Assembly: GCF_013409995.1 (NCBI RefSeq)
Contig: NZ_JACCBX010000003.1
Location: 248,001 to 312,000 of the forward strand
Length of the DNA stretch: 64,000 bases
Direction of reading: 5' to 3'
Origin: Neobacillus driksii
GTDB taxonomy: Bacteria > Bacillota > Bacilli > Bacillales > Cytobacillaceae
Below are positions 37,147 through 46,586 of the stretch, piece after piece. The notes under the pieces are model-generated. The model was not told the DNA's origin, did no database searches, and was given only the letters and a program-made list of their open reading frames with translations. Numbering within the stretch: the stretch's first letter is position 1; each line of letters begins with the position of its first letter. Made by a program: the position numbers and the translations under genes.

Positions 37147-38451
37147 TTATTCTGTTATTTCTTCATGAATGAGTATTGGTGCCTCTACTTTTTCTGAAGA
37201 AACGATGATATTTTCATAAAGCATTTCTTTTACTTCACTTACATCTTCAAAATTACTATAAATGGTTACTAACGATTCACCTTTTTTCACTTGATCGCCA
37301 ATTTTCTTTCTTAAAACAAGTCCTACAGCTAAATCAATTACAGACTCTTTTGTCGCTCTTCCAGCTCCTAATTTCATTGCAGCTGTTCCCACTTCATCCG
37401 CAACAATTTCTGAGACATATCCATCTTGCTTTGCTTCTAACTCGAATGTAAATTGTGCTTGCGGAAGTTTAGCTGGGTCATCTACAATGGACGCGTCTCC
37501 ACCTTGTGAGCTTAGGAAGACCTTAAACTTTTCAAGTGCAGAGCCATCTTTAATAACATTTTCAAGCATAGTGCGTGCTTCGGCCAATGAACTTGCCTTT
37601 TCAGCTAAGTAAACCATGTGACTGCCAAGAGTTAAACAAAGTTCGGTCAAGTCCTCTGGACCTTCACCCTTTAAGGTATCAATCGCTTCCTTCACTTCAA
37701 GTGCATTTCCGATCGCAAACCCGAGCGGCTGACTCATGTCAGAGATAACAGCCATCGTTCTTCTACCAACATTATTTCCGATACTCACCATTGCCTTCGC
37801 AAGTTCTCTTGAGTCATCAATTGTCTTCATGAATGCACCTGCACCCGTTTTTACATCTAGAACGATGGCATCAGCACCTGCAGCAATCTTTTTGCTCATG
37901 ATTGAACCTGCGATTAGCGGGATACTATTAACGGTTGCTGTTACATCTCTTAACGCATATAACTTTTTATCAGCAGGAGTTAAGTTGCCACTTTGCCCAA
38001 TGACAGCAATCTTGTTTTTATTCACCAGTTCAATAAATTCCTGGTTCTCAATTTCAACGTGGAATCCTTTTACTGCCTCTAATTTGTCGATGGTTCCGCC
38101 AGTATGTCCTAGACCTCGTCCTGACATTTTCGCAACTGGAACCCCCAATGCGGCAACGAGCGGTCCAAGAACTAATGTTGTTGTATCTCCAACCCCGCCG
38201 GTTGAATGCTTATCCACTTTTATTCCTTCGATTTGTGATAAATCAATTTGATCGCCTGATTCAACCATAGCCATGGTTAAATCTGCTCTTTCTTTTTCTG
38301 TCATCCCTTGGAAAAAGATTGCCATCGTTAAGGCACTAACCTGATAATCTGGTATGGAACCATCTGTGTATCCATTTATAATAAACTTTATTTCTTCAGC
38401 AGTTAGTTCTTCCCCGTCTCTCTTCTTCTCAATTAAGTCAACCATTCTCAT
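37147..38451 (-). CDS. pdp: Pyrimidine-nucleoside phosphorylase
   Basis: 434 residues from ATG at 38451; an in-frame GTG at 38463 overlaps the ribosome site. Signature [19 protein letters not shown] (about 107-125) with the phosphate loop KHSTGGVGD. It splits uridine, deoxyuridine and thymidine to base and (deoxy)ribose-1-phosphate, feeding Drm. Third gene of the drm-punA-pdp nucleoside salvage operon. Confidence 0.95.
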   Translation of the reverse strand: MRMVDLIEKKRDGEELTAEEIKFIINGYTDGSIPDYQVSALTMAIFFQGMTEKERADLTMAMVESGDQIDLSQIEGIKVDKHSTGGVGDTTTLVLGPLVAALGVPVAKMSGRGLGHTGGTIDKLEAVKGFHVEIENQEFIELVNKNKIAVIGQSGNLTPADKKLYALRDVTATVNSIPLIAGSIMSKKIAAGADAIVLDVKTGAGAFMKTIDDSRELAKAMVSIGNNVGRRTMAVISDMSQPLGFAIGNALEVKEAIDTLKGEGPEDLTELCLTLGSHMVYLAEKASSLAEARTMLENVIKDGSALEKFKVFLSSQGGDASIVDDPAKLPQAQFTFELEAKQDGYVSEIVADEVGTAAMKLGAGRATKESVIDLAVGLVLRKKIGDQVKKGESLVTIYSNFEDVSEVKEMLYENIIVSSEKVEAPILIHEEITE

Positions 38452-38473
38452 ACTAATCACCACTTTTACAAGA

Positions 38474-39295
38474 TTATTTAGCTATACTTTTAACAATTTC
38501 TTTTATATATAATAGAAAATTGGCTTTTACTCTTTCTGTTGTTTCAATAACTTCCTCATGTGATAATGGCTGGTCTAGGATACCTGCAGCCATATTCGTA
38601 ATACAAGAAATTCCAAGGACCTTCATCCCTCCATGTCGTGCCACGATCACTTCAGGGACTGTTGACATACCAACAGCGTCTCCACCTAATGTTCTGACCA
38701 TTCTAATTTCTGCCGGGGTTTCATAAACTGGTCCAGAAAATCCGAAGTATACGCCTTCTTTAACTTTTATATTTAAGCGGGCTGCAACCTCTTTCGCTGC
38801 ACCCCTCAATTCTTTTGTATAGGCTTCCGACATATCGGGGAAACGAGGACCAAATTTTGAATCATTTGGACCTATTAAAGGATTCGTGCCTGTAAAATTA
38901 ATATGATCATTAATAATCATTAAATCTCCTGCTTGAAAGCTTTCATTAACCCCGCCAGCTGCATTCGTTACAATTAACATGTCCACACCTAGTTCCTTCA
39001 TCACACGTACAGGGAAGGTTACTTTGTCCATACCATAACCTTCATAAAAATGGAAACGACCTTGCATTGCAACGACTTCGACACCCTCTAAAATACCAAA
39101 CACAAGCTGCCCAGCATGACCTTCAACAGTCGAAATCGGGAAATCAGGTATCTCGTTGTATGGTATCTTAACAGGACCCTCAATTTCATCAGCTAGAACA
39201 CCAAGACCAGAGCCTAAGATAAGTCCGATTTTTGGTGTATTTGAATATTTTTCTTTTAAAAAGCCTGCTGCATTTTGAATCTTTTCGATATTCAT
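38474..39295 (-). CDS. punA: Purine-nucleoside phosphorylase PunA (PupG)
   Basis: 273 residues from ATG at 39295 (AAAGGGG seven bases upstream; an ATG six bases earlier is too close). Trimeric PNP type: phosphate loop [26 protein letters not shown], and VTNAAGG, with SNXXAAG-like base site CITNMAAGI. Cleaves inosine and guanosine to base and ribose-1-phosphate. Confidence 0.94.
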   Translation of the reverse strand: MNIEKIQNAAGFLKEKYSNTPKIGLILGSGLGVLADEIEGPVKIPYNEIPDFPISTVEGHAGQLVFGILEGVEVVAMQGRFHFYEGYGMDKVTFPVRVMKELGVDMLIVTNAAGGVNESFQAGDLMIINDHINFTGTNPLIGPNDSKFGPRFPDMSEAYTKELRGAAKEVAARLNIKVKEGVYFGFSGPVYETPAEIRMVRTLGGDAVGMSTVPEVIVARHGGMKVLGISCITNMAAGILDQPLSHEEVIETTERVKANFLLYIKEIVKSIAK

Positions 39296-39308
39296 ATTCA
39301 TACCCCTT

Positions 39309-40493
39309 TTAATTTAGTTCATTTAAAAAACTTTTACCGAAGTTAGGCATTTTGACTTTAAAGTTTTCTGCAACAGTTGCCCCAATGTCAGCAAACGTTT
39401 CTCTTATTGGAAGTTCTTTGCCTTCTGACATCATTTTAGAGTAGACAATTAATGGGACATATTCACGTGTATGATCCGTTCCAGGAGCTGTCGGGTCATT
39501 ACCGTGGTCGGCTGTAATAATTAACAAATCATCCTCTTTTAATTTTGCAAACACTTCAGGTAAGCGGGCATCGTATTCTTCTAGTGCTTTCCCGTAGCCT
39601 CCTGGATCACGGCGATGTCCATAAAGGGCATCAAAGTCAACTAAATTCAAGAAACTCATCCCTGTGAAATCCATATCCAATGTCTGTACAAGCTTATCCA
39701 TACCGTCCATATTTGAGATTGTCCTTAGAGATTGGGTAACTCCTTCTCCATCATAAATATCAGAGATTTTACCAATAGCAATGACATCTAATCCAGCATC
39801 TTTCATCTCATTCATGACCGTTCTATCAAACGGTTTTAATGCATAGTCATGACGATTAGCTGTCCGCTTAAAATTACCCGGTTCACCCAAGAATGGACGA
39901 GCAATCACGCGGCCAACCATGTATTTTTCATCAAGCGTTAACTCACGAGCAATTTTACATATTTTATATTGCTCTTCAATTGGAATAATTTCTTCATGTG
40001 CAGCAATTTGAAGTACTGAGTCTGCGGAAGTGTAGACAATCAATGCTCCTGTTTTCATATGTTCTTCCCCAAGCTCATCGAGAATTTCTGTTCCACTAGC
40101 AGGTTTATTACCGATTATTTTTCTTCCCGTACGTTGTACTAATTCAGAAAGAAGTTCATCTGGAAATCCATCTGGGAAAACACGGAAAGGTGTTTGAATA
40201 TTCAACCCCATAATTTCCCAATGACCTGTCATCGTGTCTTTTCCATTCGAAGCTTCCATCATTTTTGTATAATATGCTACCGGTTTATCAGCCTTATTGA
40301 TCCCTTTTATTTCACGGATATTGCTTAAACCTAACCTGCCCATGTTAGGCATGTTTAGACCGTTCATTTTTTCCGCAATATGCCCAAGGGTATCTGCCCC
40401 TTTATCTCCAAACTTCTCTGCGTCAGGTGATTCACCAATTCCAACAGAGTCCATTACAATTAAAAAAATACGCTTATATGTATTTCGAGTCAT
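39309..40493 (-). CDS. drm: Phosphopentomutase Drm (DeoB)
   Basis: 394 residues, alkaline-phosphatase superfamily. Metal ligands in [22 protein letters not shown] (phosphothreonine site), [12 protein letters not shown] and [19 protein letters not shown]. Interconverts ribose-1- and ribose-5-phosphate, channelling the products of PunA and Pdp. AGGAGGA precedes the ATG. Confidence 0.95.
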   Translation of the reverse strand: MTRNTYKRIFLIVMDSVGIGESPDAEKFGDKGADTLGHIAEKMNGLNMPNMGRLGLSNIREIKGINKADKPVAYYTKMMEASNGKDTMTGHWEIMGLNIQTPFRVFPDGFPDELLSELVQRTGRKIIGNKPASGTEILDELGEEHMKTGALIVYTSADSVLQIAAHEEIIPIEEQYKICKIARELTLDEKYMVGRVIARPFLGEPGNFKRTANRHDYALKPFDRTVMNEMKDAGLDVIAIGKISDIYDGEGVTQSLRTISNMDGMDKLVQTLDMDFTGMSFLNLVDFDALYGHRRDPGGYGKALEEYDARLPEVFAKLKEDDLLIITADHGNDPTAPGTDHTREYVPLIVYSKMMSEGKELPIRETFADIGATVAENFKVKMPNFGKSFLNELN

Positions 40494-40640
40494 TCAAGTC
40501 TTCCTCCTTTTTCTATACCATGAAAACGTTTGTAATTAATAAAAATAGATTACCCTTATTAAAATAGGATTATTAACCAATTTTAAAAATGTAATGTCAG
40601 AAGTCTGACCTCTTTATTTTACTAAACAATAATAAAATTA

Positions 40641-40674
40641 CAAGAAAAAGCTGCCAATAATTTAGGCAGCTTTT
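40641..40674 (-). terminator. Terminator of yqzK-xerD
   Basis: AAAAGCTGCC / GGCAGCTTTT, 10-bp stem with 9-nt loop and TTTTTC tail on the minus strand. Confidence 0.85.
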
Positions 40675-40709
40675 CGACACTTTTAAATATTTATGTATCT
40701 AGTATCCTA

Positions 40710-41636
40710 TTAAGCTCTAGGATGGAATTTGCTATATACATCCATTAACCTTGTCTTCGTTAGGTGTGTATATATCTGCGTCGTAGAGATATCAGCATGT
40801 CCTAGCAGCTCTTGAACAGCTTTTAGGTCGGCACCATTTTCCAATAGATGCGTCGCAAACGAATGTCGAAGTGTATTCGGAGTTAATTCACTCTCAATAC
40901 CAGCCTCTTTAGCTAGCTTTTTTAGGATTTTCCAAAATCCTTGACGAGTCAATCTCTTTCCTTGATGGTTTAAAAACAATGCACGATCAGAGTGATTTTC
41001 CTGTAGAAAATTCACAGAGCTCTTTCCATGTTTTGAAATAAAATTTGTTCTGCCCTTATCAATGTAATTCTTTAGTGCTCCTGCCGCCGTTTTCCCAATT
41101 GGTATGATTCGTTCTTTATTACTATTACCGCTGACGGTGACAAACCCCATCGTTATATTTACATGCTCTACATCGATTTGAATAAGTTCACTGACACGAA
41201 TACCAGTAGCATAAAGCAGCTCTAACATTGCTTTGTCCCTTAAACCAAAATGCCCTTGCCCAGTGGGGAAATCTAAAAGTTTTTCAACTTCTTTAAAGCT
41301 TAAAACCTTTGGAATTGACCTCTCTAATTTAGGGGTTTCGATTAGAACAGAAGGATCGTGACTCGCTGCCTGTTCCCTTAATAGAAACTGATGAAAAGCT
41401 CGGATTGAAGCAACGTGTCTAGCCAATGTCTTTGTGGATTTACCTTGCTCCTTTAAAAAGGAAAGAAAATGTAAAATGTGCGGCCGTTGGACTTGACTAA
41501 ATGCTGCAACAGCTTCTACATTTTTTAAATAGTGAAGATACGTTTTTAAATCCCGTTCATATGATAGCAGCGTATTCTGGGCCACTCTCTTCTCGACGAG
41601 CAAAAACTGCATAAATTTTTTTAAATAATCATCCAT
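40710..41636 (-). CDS. xerD: Site-specific tyrosine recombinase XerD
   Basis: 308 residues starting [13 protein letters not shown] at 41636, with GGGGAG eight bases upstream, overlapping the yqzK stop. N-terminal SAM-like core-binding domain; catalytic Arg in [19 protein letters not shown] (His-x-x-Arg), and [13 protein letters not shown] (His/Tyr). With XerC it resolves chromosome dimers at dif. Old B. subtilis name RipX. Confidence 0.94.
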   Translation of the reverse strand: MDDYLKKFMQFLLVEKRVAQNTLLSYERDLKTYLHYLKNVEAVAAFSQVQRPHILHFLSFLKEQGKSTKTLARHVASIRAFHQFLLREQAASHDPSVLIETPKLERSIPKVLSFKEVEKLLDFPTGQGHFGLRDKAMLELLYATGIRVSELIQIDVEHVNITMGFVTVSGNSNKERIIPIGKTAAGALKNYIDKGRTNFISKHGKSSVNFLQENHSDRALFLNHQGKRLTRQGFWKILKKLAKEAGIESELTPNTLRHSFATHLLENGADLKAVQELLGHADISTTQIYTHLTKTRLMDVYSKFHPRA

Positions 41637-41641
41637 TGATA

Positions 41642-41869
41642 CTACTCCCCATTTAAGTAAAACAAAATCAGCCGGTCCAGCCAAATCGGATTCTCATCTT
41701 TATTTAATGTTGAAACCTTTAAGGCGGATCCTTCCGGTGAATCATAACGGTGATAATTTTGGTACTCCTCATTTACCCACATAATACCATAGTAAAAGAG
41801 TATCGTACATCCAGTGAATATGATAAAAACCTTTAAGGTTTGTAGTACTACTTTAATAAAAGAGAACAT
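41642..41869 (-). CDS. yqzK: Small membrane protein YqzK (DUF4227)
   Basis: 75 residues with one N-terminal transmembrane helix (about 10-30) and a soluble C-terminal part ([23 protein letters not shown]). Position between fur and xerD and overall pattern match B. subtilis YqzK. Function unknown. Confidence 0.88.
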   Translation of the reverse strand: MFSFIKVVLQTLKVFIIFTGCTILFYYGIMWVNEEYQNYHRYDSPEGSALKVSTLNKDENPIWLDRLILFYLNGE

Positions 41870-41982
41870 TTACCTTCCCCCAAACAGTTTAGCCTAGTAA
41901 AAGATATGCCAATTTGTCCAACTTTTATACCTAGAGTTACTATTTTGGAGAAATTTAATTATATTAGAGTTTGTTAGACAGA

Positions 41983-42013
41983 AAAAAAGTCCTTTAACAT
42001 TAAAGGACTTTTG
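41983..42013 (-). terminator. Terminator of fur
   Basis: AAAAGTCCTTTAA / TTAAAGGACTTTT, a 13-bp stem with a short loop and seven T residues on the minus strand. Confidence 0.88.
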
Positions 42014-42017
42014 GCTA

Positions 42018-42482
42018 TTATTCTGCAGTTTCTTCAGCTTTAACCTTATCTTGGCAGCGATAGCAGATACCATGAAACGTAAGGCGGTGGTCTTTTATTT
42101 TAAAATTCCATCTTCGTTCAACGACGGCTTCGACATCTTCAAGAAGATCTTCTTGGATTTCATCCACCGCTCCGCATTCAATGCAAACTAGGTGATGATG
42201 AAAATGTGCTGCCCCTTCTTGGCGAAGGTCATAACGCGAAACTCCATCACCAAAGTTAATTTTATCAACAATTTTTAATTCAGTTAGTAATTCAAGTGTA
42301 CGATATACAGTTGCCAATCCGATTTCAGGCGACTTTTCCTTAACGAGGAGGTATACATCTTCTGCACTTAAATGATCCTCTTCATGCTCTAACAATACTC
42401 GAACGGTTGCTTCACGTTGAGGTGTTAGCTTATAGCTCGATGAATGCAACTGCTTTTTAATTCTCTCAATCCTAGTCTCCAT
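42018..42482 (-). CDS. fur: Ferric uptake regulator Fur
   Basis: 154 residues. Winged helix (YKLTPQREATVRVLLEHEEDHLSAEDVY), HHHH-type metal site AAHFHHHLVCIECG, and structural zinc cysteines in CIECG and CYRC. Represses iron uptake genes when Fe2+ is sufficient. GGGAGGGA precedes the ATG; a good sigma-A promoter and a PerR-box-like sequence lie upstream. The Fur/PerR/Zur choice is made by synteny with yqzK, xerD and spoIIM. Confidence 0.94.
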   Translation of the reverse strand: METRIERIKKQLHSSSYKLTPQREATVRVLLEHEEDHLSAEDVYLLVKEKSPEIGLATVYRTLELLTELKIVDKINFGDGVSRYDLRQEGAAHFHHHLVCIECGAVDEIQEDLLEDVEAVVERRWNFKIKDHRLTFHGICYRCQDKVKAEETAE

Positions 42483-42514
42483 CCCGAAGTCCCTCCCTCG
42501 CCGCTGCTATTCTC

Positions 42515-42542
42515 ATTATAACAGATGAGAAAGAGGTGTCAA
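42515..42542 (-). promoter_or_regulatory. Sigma-A promoter of fur
   Basis: Consensus TTGACA (42537-42542) and TATAAT (42515-42520) with a 16-base spacer, about 35 bases upstream of the start. Confidence 0.85.
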
Positions 42543-42543
42543 A

Positions 42544-42558
42544 ATAAAATTATTATAA
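42544..42558. promoter_or_regulatory. Candidate PerR box at the fur promoter
   Basis: ATAAAATTATTATAA matches the PerR box TTATAATnATTATAA at 12 of 14 defined positions and directly borders the -35. fur is in the PerR regulon in B. subtilis. Confidence 0.55.
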
Positions 42559-42592
42559 ACAAGAGATGATATTTAATGTTATATGATAATTA

Positions 42593-43237
42593 CTATAAAT
42601 TCAGCGATCCCATCATTGACTTCATCAGCAATGGTGAAACGTAAGCCTCTACACCAGAAGCCGCAGAAATAAGTATAACAGCTACTACAAAGGTTATGAT
42701 GTAGTTTTTAAAAAATGGCAATATTGGCTGACCATAGGTTTTAAAGAATTGTTTTTTTATCATTCTCAATGAGAATATAACGGATAAAGCAGCCATCAAA
42801 ATGAAAACGGGAATGATAATCAAATTTTGTGGCAGAATGGACACAAATGCAAGTAAAAATCCTTTAATGCCCAATTGACTAACTAAGAAACCAACCGTAA
42901 AGCCTACCACTAAACCTTTTATAAATAATAGAATAAGAATTACCGGAAGTCCGATGATTGAGATTCCTAAAATCCATATTAACCCAATGAACTTGCTATT
43001 ATGAAGAAAGCTTTGTGCAAATAAATCATTGTTCTCAGCCACTTTTCCATTTAATATTTGACCAAAGAATTGTGATAGATAGTAAAACAAATCTTCTTTT
43101 TGGGTGATACTCATACTATTTACGACAATGGCTCCAAAGATGACACCCATTAAAAATAAAATAACAATAAATAAAAAAATTGAGGAATGCTCACGGAAAT
43201 AACTGGCGGCATCGTTCTGGTACAATCGTTTCTTCAT
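42593..43237 (-). CDS. spoIIM: Stage II sporulation protein M
   Basis: 214 residues, five membrane helices with a basic N-terminus. Part of the SpoIIDMP peptidoglycan-degrading engulfment machine, anchoring SpoIIP and SpoIID in the mother-cell membrane. Conserved segment FGQILNGKVAENNDLFAQSF and position upstream of fur support the name. AGGAGGGA precedes the ATG. Confidence 0.93.
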   Translation of the reverse strand: MKKRLYQNDAASYFREHSSIFLFIVILFLMGVIFGAIVVNSMSITQKEDLFYYLSQFFGQILNGKVAENNDLFAQSFLHNSKFIGLIWILGISIIGLPVILILLFIKGLVVGFTVGFLVSQLGIKGFLLAFVSILPQNLIIIPVFILMAALSVIFSLRMIKKQFFKTYGQPILPFFKNYIITFVVAVILISAASGVEAYVSPLLMKSMMGSLNL

Positions 43238-43328
43238 CTGCAGTCCCTCCTACTTCTCCTAATCAGTTATTACATTTTATGCCTCTCTAGTATTTCTATG
43301 ACCATAATTTAATAGAATTACTATAAAA

Positions 43329-43362
43329 AGAAAAACCCGACTTTTTATTTGTCGGGTTTGTT
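43329..43362 (-). terminator. Terminator of nudF-endoQ
   Basis: AAACCCGAC / GTCGGGTTT stem followed by TTCTTTTT on the minus strand, right after the nuclease gene. Confidence 0.85.
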
Positions 43363-43364
43363 CA

Positions 43365-44528
43365 TTACTCTGAAATTTTTCCGTATTTTCCGCCTCCGCC
43401 GGCTGCCAAAGTCACTTTTCCTTCTCTAGCTTTCATTATCAGATCAGCAATTTTGGACGGGACGACTTCGTTCAAAGCTTGAAAGGGAACTTCATGCAGA
43501 ATTGCCATTTCTGAACCAAAATGATTGACGAGCTTTTCTAGTAGCTTTGGTCCCAATCCCGGTATATATTCTAGTGGAATTTGATGGACATAAGGAGGAC
43601 GCCCTTCAGGACTTTGATCTGCTGTCTTCAACTCAAGAATTCGGTCTGCTACCCCTTTTATAATCTTATTTTTTCCGCAAAGGGTGCAAATTTGGTCTTC
43701 CTCGCCTGCTGGATGAGAACATTCTGCACAGACGGTTTTATGATACTTACCTAGTAGCGGGTCTAATCCATAGTTGGCTATGATACGTCTTCCTTCAACA
43801 TTCCGTAATGCCATTCCCAATTCTTTAAAAGAGGGTTCTTTCATTGATACAACCTGATACTCACGGGCAATTTTTGCTAAGGAATGGGCATCTGAATTAG
43901 TCAAAAAGGGATATTCGTGTAGTTCTTTGATCTGGTCTGCCATCATTGTGTCAGAACTTAAACCAAGCTCAATTCCATCAATGAATGCTGGGTCAAATAC
44001 TTCAGTTAACGATTTATTGACTCCTTTACCATATAGGCTTTTAAAGGGCGTAAACACATGGGCCGGAATAAATAAGCCGCCTAGTTCTTTTGCTTTTCTT
44101 TGCAATTGGAGACCTGATACATAAATCCGCTGCGAACTTAATTGGACATTTTTTAAATGACCAGACAGCCAAATAGAGAACTTCCTCATGATCGCAATCG
44201 TAGGAAAAAACACAAGCACATGTATCGGACCATTACATTGTTTATCATAAATTTCTAATTCCGAACCTGGAATTACTGTTAAATCACCGTATACTAAGCC
44301 GCCATCACGATGTTCAATCATATCCCCACTTGAAACGAGGCTTTCCATTTCAAGGATTACTTCTGGTGAGTGGCTGTCAATAATACCAATCATATTCAGC
44401 CCTTTTTCATGCCGGGCATGCTCAATGATATTGGTAAACGTTAATGATTTAGCACCTGTTATTTTTACAGGCTTGCCTGTCCAGGTTCTTCCGATATGAA
44501 TATGTAAATCTACATAATAGCGTTTCAT
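43365..44528 (-). CDS. Endonuclease Q-like DNA repair nuclease (PHP domain)
   Basis: 387 residues. N-terminal PHP metal-dependent domain (VDLHIHIG at 6-13, IIDSHS, PAHVFTPF, TNSDAH); a CxxC...CxxC zinc finger near 268-285 (CAECSH...CTLCGK); and a C-terminal helix-hairpin-helix (YIPGLGPKLLEKLVNHFG). This is the EndoQ architecture; EndoQ cuts 5' of deaminated bases (uracil, hypoxanthine, xanthine) and abasic sites, known mainly from Thermococcales with some Bacillus homologs. The start overlaps nudF by four bases, so both house-cleaning functions are co-translated. Confidence 0.88.
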   Translation of the reverse strand: MKRYYVDLHIHIGRTWTGKPVKITGAKSLTFTNIIEHARHEKGLNMIGIIDSHSPEVILEMESLVSSGDMIEHRDGGLVYGDLTVIPGSELEIYDKQCNGPIHVLVFFPTIAIMRKFSIWLSGHLKNVQLSSQRIYVSGLQLQRKAKELGGLFIPAHVFTPFKSLYGKGVNKSLTEVFDPAFIDGIELGLSSDTMMADQIKELHEYPFLTNSDAHSLAKIAREYQVVSMKEPSFKELGMALRNVEGRRIIANYGLDPLLGKYHKTVCAECSHPAGEEDQICTLCGKNKIIKGVADRILELKTADQSPEGRPPYVHQIPLEYIPGLGPKLLEKLVNHFGSEMAILHEVPFQALNEVVPSKIADLIMKAREGKVTLAAGGGGKYGKISE

Positions 44529-45079
44529 TTATTACCTAATGCCTCTTGTAGCTGAAGGTATTGAACGGCATAGGTGGTTTTTGCATCATAAATTTTTTGT
44601 TCCTTTATATATTTAATCGCTTCATCAAGTGTTATTTCCTCAACGTTCACAAACTCATCTTCATCAAGTGCCGCGGCATTTTCTTTCTTGGTTAGTCCTT
44701 TTGCCACAAATAGATGTACGATTTCATCTGCAAATCCTGGAGAAGTATAAAAAGAGACAAGCAGCTCCAAACTTTCACATTCATATCCTGTCTCTTCCTC
44801 TAACTCCCTTCGTGCACAGAGAGCTGGCTCTTCGTCCTTTTCTAACTTTCCTGCAGGTATCTCAACGATTGTCCGTTCAAGTGCTTTACGAAATTGCTCA
44901 ACCATAACAATTTTTTTATCATCAGTAATTGCCAAAATAGCAACGGCACCTGGGTGTTTAATGATTTCTCTTTTTGACTGTTTTCCATTCGGCAGCTCAA
45001 CATCCTGAAGATGAAGGCTAATAATTTTTCCTGAAAATATTTCTTCGCTATGTATCGTTTTTTCAATTAGATTAGTCAC
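44525..45079 (-). CDS. nudF: ADP-ribose pyrophosphatase NudF
   Basis: 184 residues from GTG at 45079 (AGGAG eight bases upstream; the GTG at 45088 overlaps it). Nudix box GKLEKDEEP...RRELEEETGY is complete. The family cleaves ADP-ribose to AMP and ribose-5-phosphate; a C-terminal Ala/Gly-rich mutT-like core is as expected. Coupled to the EndoQ gene; divergent from mciZ. Confidence 0.93.
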   Translation of the reverse strand: MTNLIEKTIHSEEIFSGKIISLHLQDVELPNGKQSKREIIKHPGAVAILAITDDKKIVMVEQFRKALERTIVEIPAGKLEKDEEPALCARRELEEETGYECESLELLVSFYTSPGFADEIVHLFVAKGLTKKENAAALDEDEFVNVEEITLDEAIKYIKEQKIYDAKTTYAVQYLQLQEALGNK

Positions 45080-45094
45080 CTGTGTCACTCCTGT

Positions 45095-45123
45095 TCTAAT
45101 TCGCTATGTGCTGCTCATACATT
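45095..45123 (+). promoter_or_regulatory. Sigma-E-like promoter of mciZ
   Basis: TCTAATT (45095-45101), 14-base spacer, CATACATT (45116-45123), a perfect sigma-E -10 with a fair -35. A second CATACATT at 45128-45135 is too close to the ribosome site to be the -10. Confidence 0.6.
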
Positions 45124-45151
45124 TTACCATACATTATTTGGAGGGGTATGG

Positions 45152-45283
45152 ATGAAGGTATACGTGCATACTAAGGGAATTATTCTCGTTGGCAAGGGCT
45201 GGGAGATTCTCCAAAAGCTAAAAGAATACAATAAGGAACATTCCACCGTTGCTGAATGGGTAGAAAAAGTCGCTCCAAAATAA
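45152..45283 (+). CDS. mciZ: Mother-cell FtsZ inhibitor MciZ
   Basis: 43 residues, below common cutoffs. It begins MKVYVHTKGIILVGKGWEIL and continues QKLKEY, closely following B. subtilis MciZ (MKVHRMPKGVVLVGKAWEI), a peptide that caps FtsZ filaments and blocks Z-ring formation in the mother cell during sporulation. GGAGGGG precedes the ATG and a sigma-E-like promoter lies upstream, fitting its known control. Location between nudF and yqkF is also as in B. subtilis. Confidence 0.92.
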   Translation: MKVYVHTKGIILVGKGWEILQKLKEYNKEHSTVAEWVEKVAPK

Positions 45284-45346
45284 TCTTTCCGTTTGTAGTC
45301 TTCCCCGGACTTTCGTAAAATTATAGTAAAGGACGGGGTGATTGTA

Positions 45347-46258
45347 TTGAAAAAAAGAAAACTAGGAAATTCTAGCTTATGGGTTACTGAATTAGGCTTG
45401 GGCTGCATGTCGATTGGCACAGAGGAAAAAAGAGCGCGAGAGATTATTGAGACTGCCTTGGACGAGGGAATCAATTATTTTGATACTGCTGATTTGTATG
45501 ATTTTGGAGAGAACGAAAAAATCGTTGGGACTGCTCTAAAGGATGTACGTGAAAAAGTCATTATTGCAACAAAGGTTGGAAACCGCTGGAATCCTGATAA
45601 AACAGGATGGGCTTGGGATCCGTCCAAATCGTACATAAAGGAAGCAGTCAAACAAAGTTTGAAACGACTTGGGACAGACTATATCGATTTATACCAGCTT
45701 CATGGCGGCACAATCGAAGATAAGATTGATGAGACAATAGAAGCTTTTGACGAATTAAAGTCGGAGGGCTTTATCCGCTATTATGGAATTTCATCGATTC
45801 GTCCAAATGTCATCCGTGAGTATGTAAAGAAATCCCATATTGTTTCTGTCATGATGCAATATAGTATTTTAGATAGACGACCGGAAGAAGAGGCATTGCC
45901 ATATCTGTATGAGCATGGAATCAGTGTAGTAACCCGTGGTCCTTTAGCAAAAGGGCTGTTAAGTGATAAAATGCTAGAAAAAATTTCTCCAAAAGGGTAT
46001 CCAGACTATAGTCAGGAAGAGCTGCTTAAAGCGTTACCCTCATTGAAGGAAAAACTGGCTGCACAACGCTCTTTTACAGAAATTGCTCTTCAATATAATT
46101 TGGCGCACCCTGCCGTGGCCACAGTAGCCGCGGGAGCCAGCAGTCCGGAACAAGTCAGAAGCAATGCCAGTGCGGTGAGAAGCCAAGAGCTGACCGAAGA
46201 AGAAGTTACATTGATTAAAGAGATTTCAAAAGCCGGGCAATTTAAAGAACATCGTTAA
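45347..46258 (+). CDS. yqkF: Aldo/keto reductase YqkF
   Basis: 303 residues from TTG at 45347 (GGGGTG six bases upstream), giving KKRKLGNSSLWVTELGLGC, as in YqkF. Catalytic tetrad: D in YFDTADLY, Y in the same block, K in IATKVG, H in QLHGG. NADPH-dependent carbonyl reduction; the physiological substrate is unknown. Convergent with yqkE over a shared terminator. Confidence 0.9.
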   Translation: MKKRKLGNSSLWVTELGLGCMSIGTEEKRAREIIETALDEGINYFDTADLYDFGENEKIVGTALKDVREKVIIATKVGNRWNPDKTGWAWDPSKSYIKEAVKQSLKRLGTDYIDLYQLHGGTIEDKIDETIEAFDELKSEGFIRYYGISSIRPNVIREYVKKSHIVSVMMQYSILDRRPEEEALPYLYEHGISVVTRGPLAKGLLSDKMLEKISPKGYPDYSQEELLKALPSLKEKLAAQRSFTEIALQYNLAHPAVATVAAGASSPEQVRSNASAVRSQELTEEEVTLIKEISKAGQFKEHR

Positions 46259-46259
46259 A

Positions 46260-46282
46260 AAGGAGAGCCGCTTGGCTCTCCT
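46260..46282. terminator. Terminator between yqkF and yqkE
   Basis: AGGAGAGCC-GCTT-GGCTCTCCT, 9-bp perfect stem; TTTTTAA follows on the minus strand (yqkE), while the plus side is only moderately T-rich. Confidence 0.8.
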
Positions 46283-46535
46283 ATTTAAATTCCTTCCAGT
46301 TCATGCCGCTTTCGTTTAGCAGCTCCTCAAACGATTTATTCTTATCTTTTAAACGGCGTTCCTCGCGTTTACGTTGTTCTTCTTCTGCTCGTTTACGCTC
46401 CTCTTTGGCCTTTAACTGCTCCTGTTGTTCTTTTAATTGCTTTATTAATTCCGGATTAATCATATCTTTAAGCGTAACTGACACTTCTTCTTTTTTTGGT
46501 TTAGATTGATTTTTTTGTTTCGATTTCTTTTTCAT
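46281..46535 (-). CDS. yqkE: YqkE family protein (DUF3886)
   Basis: 84 residues from ATG at 46535 (GGGGGAG six bases upstream). Highly charged: a lysine-rich start (KKKSKQKNQSKPKKEE) then a long Lys/Glu/Arg helix, probably coiled, and the conserved tail SFEELLNESGMNWKEFK. Function unknown. Order mciZ-yqkF-yqkE matches B. subtilis. Confidence 0.88.
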   Translation of the reverse strand: MKKKSKQKNQSKPKKEEVSVTLKDMINPELIKQLKEQQEQLKAKEERKRAEEEQRKREERRLKDKNKSFEELLNESGMNWKEFK

Positions 46536-46586
46536 CCTAAACTCCCCCAAAAATCTTTATTTCATATGTATTATAGCATTATTTTT

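Noticed and set aside
37736-38251. 171-codon plus-strand frame inside pdp
   Set aside because: Complement of a strongly conserved coding region, without ribosome site.
45124-45474. 116-codon minus-strand frame opposite mciZ and yqkF
   Set aside because: Antisense to two well-supported genes and with no ribosome binding site.
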